Below the pieces are notes generated by a model. The model worked only from the letters and a program-made list of their open reading frames with translations, had not been told where the DNA came from and did no database searches. A program made the translations under genes and the position numbers. A DNA stretch of 11,475 nucleotides from CAYILR01 sp964364175 (GTDB lineage Bacteria > Bdellovibrionota > UBA1018), in NCBI GenBank assembly GCA_964364175.1, contig CAYILR010000070.1:1-11475 (forward strand), written 5' to 3'. Numbering within the stretch: the stretch's first letter is position 1; each line of letters opens with the position of its first letter. Shown piece after piece: positions 7,005 through 11,475 of the stretch.

Positions 7005-8075
7005 ATGAGAGCCTTTATTGATAAAATCAAAATCCTCTTTTTAATAGGGGTTCCGATGAGTTCAGCGCATGCGTCCATGTCACTGCCATTGGTGGGGACG
7101 GATATCGCAGCGAAGTGGGATTCGCTATATGATTTCCTACTGATTCTCAGTGCGATTTTCTTTGTGATCGTAATTGGCGGAATGATCGTTTTTGCCATTC
7201 AGTATCGAAACAAGCCGGGACGAAAAGCTAAATTTATCACGCACAATGTGCCACTCGAGATCATGTGGACTTTGGTTCCAACGCTGTTGTTGGGAGTGAT
7301 TTTTGTTTGGGGATATCAAGTTTATCACGCCATGGTGAATGCTCCTGCGAATGCCTACGAGATTCGAGTGATCGGGAAGCAGTGGCTTTGGCAGTTTCAG
7401 TATGATGATGGGCGTACGACGGTGGGTGAGTTGTTTGTTCCCGTGAATAAACCCGTCAAGCTGATCATGACCTCAGACGATGTTTTGCATTCTTTTTTTA
7501 TTCCGAATTTTCGGGTGAAACAGGACGTCGTGCCGGGAATGTATACCTCGGTTTGGTTTGAAGCCAAGATGCCGGGACGGCATCAGATTTATTGCGCAGA
7601 ATATTGTGGAACTTCTCACGCGGGGATGTTGGCTCAAGTGGTTGCTTTGAATGAGTCGGATTGGACTTCATTCGTGCGAGGCAAAAAATTGGCAGCTGCC
7701 TCGTTTCCAGCAGCAGGCGGAGAGAATGCAGGGGTAGCAGGGGCTTTGGCTCCTTTGGCGCCAGCAGGGTCGTTTGCAAAAATGACTTGGGTGGAACAAG
7801 GGAAGGCCTTGTCGGAGTCGAAAGGTTGTGTTGCTTGTCACACCGTGGATGGAATTGCGAAAATTGGGCCAAGCTATAAAGGACTTTTTGGCAGCAAAGG
7901 GGAGTTTGTGGATGGCTCAACGGCGGTCAAAGACGAGAACTATATTCGAACTTCGATCGAGAATCCTCAGGCAAAAGTACTCAAAGGGTTTAATCCGATC
8001 ATGCCAACGTTCAAAGGTTTATTGAGTACAGAAGAGATTAACGCATTGGTCGCTTACATCAAGTCTTTGAAATAA
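7005..8075 (+). CDS. coxB: Cytochrome c oxidase subunit II with fused cytochrome c (caa3-type)
   Basis: A 356-residue subunit that receives electrons and passes them to CuA. A signal peptide (1-23, ending AHA) is followed by two membrane helices (about 41-66 and 86-108). KQWLWQFQY (125-133) is the conserved aromatic stretch. The CuA ligands are all present: H162, C197, E199, C201, H205 and M208, within YCAEYCGTSHAGM. An Ala/Gly/Pro-rich linker (about 233-260) leads to a class I cytochrome c domain with C275-VA-C278-H279 as haem attachment and M333 in NPIMPTF as the likely axial ligand. Fusion of haem c to subunit II defines caa3-type oxidases, known for example in Bacillus and Thermus. GGAGAG (6992-6997) serves as ribosome binding site. 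The 13-base gap to coxA carries AAGGAG. Confidence 0.96.
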   Translation: MRAFIDKIKILFLIGVPMSSAHASMSLPLVGTDIAAKWDSLYDFLLILSAIFFVIVIGGMIVFAIQYRNKPGRKAKFITHNVPLEIMWTLVPTLLLGVIFVWGYQVYHAMVNAPANAYEIRVIGKQWLWQFQYDDGRTTVGELFVPVNKPVKLIMTSDDVLHSFFIPNFRVKQDVVPGMYTSVWFEAKMPGRHQIYCAEYCGTSHAGMLAQVVALNESDWTSFVRGKKLAAASFPAAGGENAGVAGALAPLAPAGSFAKMTWVEQGKALSESKGCVACHTVDGIAKIGPSYKGLFGSKGEFVDGSTAVKDENYIRTSIENPQAKVLKGFNPIMPTFKGLLSTEEINALVAYIKSLK

Positions 8076-8088
8076 GGAGAGTGTAGTT

Positions 8089-9705
8089 ATGTCTCACGCA
8101 ACTGCTCATGGTGACAACTATCTGAATCACAGCTCAGGCATTTGGTCCTGGATGACGACGTTGGATCACAAGCGAATCGGGGTTATGTATCTGTTTTCGA
8201 CTTTGCTCATGTTCCTGATTGGCGGGATTTTCGCCCTCATGATTCGGATGGAGCTTTTCTTGCCTGGTCAAACGATCATGGATGCCAATACTTTCAACAA
8301 AGTGTTTACCTATCACGGCGCAATCATGGTTTTCATGGTGGTGATTCCGATTGTTCCAGCGGCGCTTGGAAATTTCTTTTTGCCGATGGTCTTGGGAGCT
8401 AAGGACGTTGCGTTTCCGCGGTTGAATTTGTTTTCTTATTATATTTACGTGATCGGCGTTCTTTTCACAGTCTCTGTTTTATTTTTCAATGACGTTGATA
8501 CAGGTTGGACATTTTATACACCGTATTCGATTCGCACGACCACTTCGGTAATTCAGGTTGTATTTGGGGCGTTCATTCTGGGATTTTCTTCAATTTTGAC
8601 CGGACTGAATTTCATTGTGACGGTTCATAAGTTGAGGGCACCCGGATTGACTTGGGGCCGATTACCACTTTTTGTGTGGGCTACCTATGCGACCAGCATT
8701 ATTCAGGTTTTGGCGACGCCAGTTTTGGCGATTACCTTGTTGCTTCTCTTGGCTGAGAGAATTTTGCACATTGGGATTTTTGATCCTAAACTCGGTGGTG
8801 ATCCGGTTCTGTTCCAGCATTTCTTTTGGTTCTACTCGCACCCTGCTGTGTACATCATGATTTTGCCTGCGATGGGTGTGATCTCCGAAGTGATTCCTGT
8901 TTTTTCACGTAAACCGATTTTTGGTTACAAGGCGATTGCGATTGCTTCGTTTGGAATTGCTCTGGTGGCCTTCATTGTGTGGGGACACCATATGTTTGTG
9001 ACTGGACAGTCCGAGTTCGCGAATTTCGTGTTCTCGTTGCTGACCATGTTGGTGGCGATCCCGACTGGAGTGAAGACGTTCAGTTGGCTTGCAACGATGT
9101 ACAAGGGCAATATTCATTTTAATGCGCCGATGTTGTATGCGATGGGATTTTTGGAGTTGTTCACCATCGGTGGGTTGACCGGGGTTTTCCTGGCGACGAT
9201 TTCGATCGATGTGCATCTGACAGACACCTACTTTGTGGTCGCTCACTTTCACTATGTGATGGTGGGTGGAACTTTGATGGGACTCTTGGCTGGACTTCAC
9301 TACTGGTTCCCTAAAATGTCGGGAAGAATGTATCCCGAAGGACCAGCGAAGTGGGCATTCTTTTTTGTCCTGATGGGATTCAACGTCACTTTCTTTCCGC
9401 AATTCATTGCAGGGTCACTCGGAATGCCTCGGCGATACTGGGATTACCTGCCTGAGTTCAAAATCTACAATCAGATTTCTACCGTGGGATCTGGGATGTT
9501 GGCAGTGGGCTTTTTGATTACTGCGATTTATTTGGTTTGGGCAATGAAGCGTGGACCCAAGGCTGGCCCTAATCCATGGGAGGCACTGGGCTTGGAATGG
9601 CAGACACCTTCGCCTCCTCCTCATGAAAATTTCCTGACTCAACCCGTGGTGACAGAAGAACCGTATCAGTACAAACCTTCGACGAAAGGATTTGCACATG
9701 TCTAA
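8089..9705 (+). CDS. coxA: Cytochrome c oxidase subunit I (haem-copper oxidase, type A2)
   Basis: The 538-residue catalytic subunit, a polytopic membrane protein that reduces O2 and pumps protons. Metal ligands are complete: H76 and H388 for the low-spin haem, H386 for the high-spin haem, and H251, H300 and H301 for CuB, with Y255 placed for the His-Tyr crosslink. K329 in PTGVKTFSW matches the K-channel lysine; D106 and N113 in GAKDVAFPRLN match the D-channel entry residues. Helix VI reads FYSHPAVYI, so the A1-type glutamate is replaced by alanine (A253) and the Y249-S250 pair typical of type A2 is present. This agrees with the caa3 form of subunit II. AAGGAG (8074-8079) lies 9 bases before the ATG. 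The end overlaps coxC by 8 bases. The N terminus carries scattered histidines (H3, H7, H14). Confidence 0.97.
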   Translation: MSHATAHGDNYLNHSSGIWSWMTTLDHKRIGVMYLFSTLLMFLIGGIFALMIRMELFLPGQTIMDANTFNKVFTYHGAIMVFMVVIPIVPAALGNFFLPMVLGAKDVAFPRLNLFSYYIYVIGVLFTVSVLFFNDVDTGWTFYTPYSIRTTTSVIQVVFGAFILGFSSILTGLNFIVTVHKLRAPGLTWGRLPLFVWATYATSIIQVLATPVLAITLLLLLAERILHIGIFDPKLGGDPVLFQHFFWFYSHPAVYIMILPAMGVISEVIPVFSRKPIFGYKAIAIASFGIALVAFIVWGHHMFVTGQSEFANFVFSLLTMLVAIPTGVKTFSWLATMYKGNIHFNAPMLYAMGFLELFTIGGLTGVFLATISIDVHLTDTYFVVAHFHYVMVGGTLMGLLAGLHYWFPKMSGRMYPEGPAKWAFFFVLMGFNVTFFPQFIAGSLGMPRRYWDYLPEFKIYNQISTVGSGMLAVGFLITAIYLVWAMKRGPKAGPNPWEALGLEWQTPSPPPHENFLTQPVVTEEPYQYKPSTKGFAHV

Positions 9706-10354
9706 TGATGCTCCAGACACAATAGGAACTCACCATCACGCGCACCATTTTGCGAACGCGAACGAGGAGTTCGAAGCGTCCAAGCAGGGAATGTGGCTTT
9801 TCATGGTCACGGAAGTTCTCATGCTGGGTGCTATTTTTGTGGCGTATGCAATTTTTCGGTCGCTCTACCCAGACATGTTTCACGAAGCTCACCAATTGCT
9901 GAATGTGAAATTGGGAACGCTCAACACTGCTGTGCTGATTACCAGTAGTTTGACCATGGCGCTCGGCGTGGCTGCTGCTCAGCGCGGGCAGAATGTAAAG
10001 TGCGGAAGGTATCTTTTGCTGACCATCTTGCTCGCAGGAGCATTCTTGGTAGTGAAGTACTTTGAGTATGAACACAAGATTCACGAAGGGATTTTGCCAG
10101 CAGGGTTTTATACCTACGAGGGATTGAAGCATCCCAAGGCTCCGCTGTTCTTTTCTCTTTATTTCGTGTTGACCGGATTGCATGGATTGCACGTCTTGAT
10201 TGGGATGGGTCTGATTTTTTGGATTTATCTCAGAGCGCGCAAGCGCCAGTTTAGCGCACAATATTATACGCCTGTGGAGTTAGTGGGATTCTATTGGCAC
10301 TTTGTGGACTTGGTTTGGATTTATCTGTTTCCACTTTTGTACTTAGTGAGTTGA
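9698..10354 (+). CDS. coxC: Cytochrome c oxidase subunit III
   Basis: A 218-residue membrane subunit that stabilises subunit I and proton uptake. It has about five membrane helices (32-54, 74-94, 104-122, 149-178, 196-216), the short bacterial form of the family. Diagnostic segments are GMWLFMVTEVLMLGAIF (31-47), VKYFEYEHKI (119-128), LHGLHVLIG (161-169) and VELVGFYWHFVDLVWIYLF (193-211). The N terminus has a histidine cluster (THHHAHH, 11-17). The ATG at 9698 is chosen because AAAGGA lies 7 bases upstream; a TTG two codons earlier is also in frame. The first 8 bases overlap the end of coxA, so translation is probably coupled. Confidence 0.95.
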   Translation: MSNDAPDTIGTHHHAHHFANANEEFEASKQGMWLFMVTEVLMLGAIFVAYAIFRSLYPDMFHEAHQLLNVKLGTLNTAVLITSSLTMALGVAAAQRGQNVKCGRYLLLTILLAGAFLVVKYFEYEHKIHEGILPAGFYTYEGLKHPKAPLFFSLYFVLTGLHGLHVLIGMGLIFWIYLRARKRQFSAQYYTPVELVGFYWHFVDLVWIYLFPLLYLVS

Positions 10355-10382
10355 ACTGCGTGTGAGTTGAGGAGAAAAAACG

Positions 10383-11192
10383 ATGAGTCACGATCATGGA
10401 CATGGCGATCACAAACAGGGCGATCACGGGCACGGTGATCATAAGCATTATCAACTCGAACCCAAAACAGCTGTCATAGTCGGACTTGCCCTTTTGGTTC
10501 TGACGGCAGTGACGGTTGCCTCAGCGCACGTGGATTTGGGAAGACTGAATTTTCCTCTCGCGATGTTGATTGCGACGACCAAGGCTTTGTTGGTGATCAT
10601 GATCTTCATGGATATGAGGCATGAGCGAGGCGATAATAAAATTATTTTTGGAACCTCTTTTATTTTTCTGGCGATCTTTTTTACTTTGACCTCATTCGAT
10701 ATTTTTTTTCGTCAGCCCTTGCAGCCTGCTCCCATTGCGGCAGCGGCAGGTGCGCCTTCCCAGTTTAAAAAGGCTTGGACTTCGAGTCCGGAACTCATTG
10801 CTCATGGGAAAGAGCTTTTTGCTGCTCAGTGCGTTTCCTGCCACGGTGCCAACGGGCAGGGCGATGGCGCTGCAGCTGCAGCTTTGAATCCTCGTCCACG
10901 GAATTTTCACTCGGGTGATTCTTGGAAAATTGGCCGCAAACCGAGCCAGGTTTTCAAGACTTTAAAAGAAGGTGTTCCTGGCAGCGCGATGGGAGCTTAC
11001 GCTACGCTTTCCACGGATGATCGTTGGGGACTGGTGCATTATGTGTTGTCTCTCGGGCCTAGTGCGCCTGCTGATTCTTCGGACGACCTGGCTAAAGTCG
11101 GGATTGACCCATCGAAGGAAAATGGCGGTGGTGAAGTAGTCGAGCGCAAATTGCCAGTGGACTTCGTGATCGAACGAATGGCTGCTGAGTAA
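10383..11192 (+). CDS. Cytochrome c oxidase subunit IV fused to a monohaem cytochrome c
   Basis: A 269-residue protein joining two modules. Residues 1-23 are very His-rich, with GDH/GHGDHK repeats (H at 3, 5, 7, 10, 15, 17, 20, 22). Residues 28-108 hold three membrane helices (about 28-48, 56-77, 88-108) with KALLVIMIFMDMRH (67-80), typical of the bacterial subunit IV (CoxD/CyoD-like) family, whose members are usually about 90-120 residues. A Pro/Ala linker (about 111-125) leads to a cytochrome c domain: C150-VS-C153-H154, G-rich NGQGDG (157-162), RPRNF (171-175) and M203 in PGSAMGAY as likely axial ligand. A 40-residue tail follows. Three helices with a cytoplasmic N terminus would put the haem in the periplasm, as needed. 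AGGAG (10370-10374) lies 8 bases before the ATG. Both modules share one frame with no frameshift. Confidence 0.92.
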   Translation: MSHDHGHGDHKQGDHGHGDHKHYQLEPKTAVIVGLALLVLTAVTVASAHVDLGRLNFPLAMLIATTKALLVIMIFMDMRHERGDNKIIFGTSFIFLAIFFTLTSFDIFFRQPLQPAPIAAAAGAPSQFKKAWTSSPELIAHGKELFAAQCVSCHGANGQGDGAAAAALNPRPRNFHSGDSWKIGRKPSQVFKTLKEGVPGSAMGAYATLSTDDRWGLVHYVLSLGPSAPADSSDDLAKVGIDPSKENGGGEVVERKLPVDFVIERMAAE

Positions 11193-11304
11193 TCTTAGGT
11201 GATTTTTGCTAGTTGTCCTAGTTCTGCGATCAATTAGTAAAAATAGTAAAAAAACGTTTCATATTGACTCGCGTGTTGAAACTCAGCCCAGCAGTACCGG
11301 CTCT
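11193..11304. other. AT-rich 3' region of the cox operon with inverted repeats
   Basis: About 110 bases separate the last cox stop from the terminator stem, which is long for a 3' untranslated region. It is A-rich at 11231-11254. GTTTCA (11256-11261) and TGAAAC (11277-11282) form a 6-bp inverted repeat, and ATTGACTC (11263-11270), inside its loop, is complementary to GAGTCAAT (11334-11341) just past the terminator. No ORF with a ribosome binding site was found. It may be plain 3' UTR or hold a small RNA that shares the terminator. Confidence 0.35.
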
Positions 11305-11331
11305 CCGTACGCAATGCGTACGGCCTTTTTT
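11305..11331 (+). terminator. Rho-independent terminator of the cox operon
   Basis: CCGTACGC (11305-11312) and GCGTACGG (11316-11323) form a perfect 8-bp stem with an AAT loop, followed by CC and six T (11326-11331). The T-run is on the plus-strand side only, so it ends rightward transcription, that is, the sco-cox operon. No matching T-run is present for leftward transcription. Confidence 0.9.
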
Positions 11332-11370
11332 ATGAGTCAATGCGCTCAAAAGTAGGCCGTTTGTGACACA

Positions 11371-11398
11371 TTGAATAAAACAGGAGGAAGGGTAAAAT
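11371..11398 (+). promoter_or_regulatory. Candidate sigma-70-like promoter for a gene beyond the right edge
   Basis: TTGAAT (11371-11376) and TAAAAT (11393-11398) are separated by 16 bases and lie just after the cox terminator. Matches to TTGACA/TATAAT are 4 of 6 and 5 of 6. The spacer contains AGGAGG, but no usable start codon follows it, which fits a promoter spacer better than a ribosome binding site. Transcription would run off the window. Confidence 0.35.
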
Positions 11399-11444
11399 AG
11401 TATTCAGTAGGACGTTTTTATATCTGTGCCCCGGAGAGGTCGCG

Positions 11445-11475
11445 CGTCAAAATTTGAGGAAGTATTTTTTTGACG
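11445..11475. repeat. Inverted repeat at the right window edge
   Basis: CGTCAAAA (11445-11452) and TTTTGACG (11468-11475) are a perfect 8-bp inverted repeat with a 15-base spacer, ending exactly at the window edge, so the arms could be longer. It lies downstream of the candidate promoter and could be a leader hairpin or an operator, or chance in AT-rich sequence. Confidence 0.3.

Noticed and set aside
11424..11472. GTG start encoding VPRRGRASKFEEVFF as a new gene after the candidate promoter.
   Set aside because: It stops after 15 codons and lacks a well-placed ribosome binding site.
11407..11475. Minus-strand open frames entering from the right edge and stopping near 11405-11425, as the tail of a convergent gene.
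   Set aside because: Fewer than 25 codons are visible in any frame and no recognisable protein motif is present. It cannot be judged from this window.

Overview
This window reads as an ordinary chromosomal stretch from a Gram-negative, aerobically respiring bacterium. Genes are tightly packed and envelope proteins carry signal peptides. It holds a periplasmic-type lytic transglycosylase and an aa3/caa3-type cytochrome c oxidase operon with an SCO assembly factor. The first secreted protein has a GSGGD segment just after its signal peptide, which resembles secreted proteins of Bdellovibrio-like bacteria. Together with the form of the oxidase operon this suggests Bdellovibrionota or a related former deltaproteobacterial lineage. 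That placement is inference and was not tested by any search.

Layout. (1) Positions 1-150 are AT-rich and precede a secreted protein of unknown function with an HERLH (HExxH-type) motif (151-1689). (2) Converging on it is a minus-strand pair: an unannotated lysine-rich 46-residue protein (3237-3377) followed by a Ppx/GppA exopolyphosphatase with a C-terminal HD domain (1715-3217, GTG start). (3) Divergent from that pair is a three-gene run in which each start overlaps the previous stop by 4 bases: SLT-family lytic transglycosylase (3452-5059), MutT-like Nudix hydrolase (5056-5577) and hotdog thioesterase (5574-6047). A small GC-rich hairpin sits on the last stop codon. (4) The main block is the respiratory operon: sco (6153-7001), coxB with a fused cytochrome c (7005-8075), coxA (8089-9705), coxC (9698-10354) and a subunit IV fused to a second cytochrome c (10383-11192). 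(5) The last 283 bases hold no convincing gene. They contain a strong rho-independent terminator (11305-11331) and, after it, a candidate promoter pointing off the right edge.

How the operon works together: SCO would help load copper into the CuA centre of subunit II. Subunit II takes electrons through its own haem c, and CoxA reduces oxygen and pumps protons. CoxA has the YSHPAV helix-VI motif of type A2 haem-copper oxidases in place of the A1-type glutamate, which fits a caa3-type enzyme. The most unusual feature is that subunit IV ends in its own monohaem cytochrome c domain, so the complex would carry two tethered haem c groups. No phage, insertion sequence, CRISPR, tRNA or rRNA was seen. 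I found no clear new multi-gene system. The best leads are the subunit IV-cytochrome c fusion, the small basic protein beside ppx, and the HERLH secreted protein.
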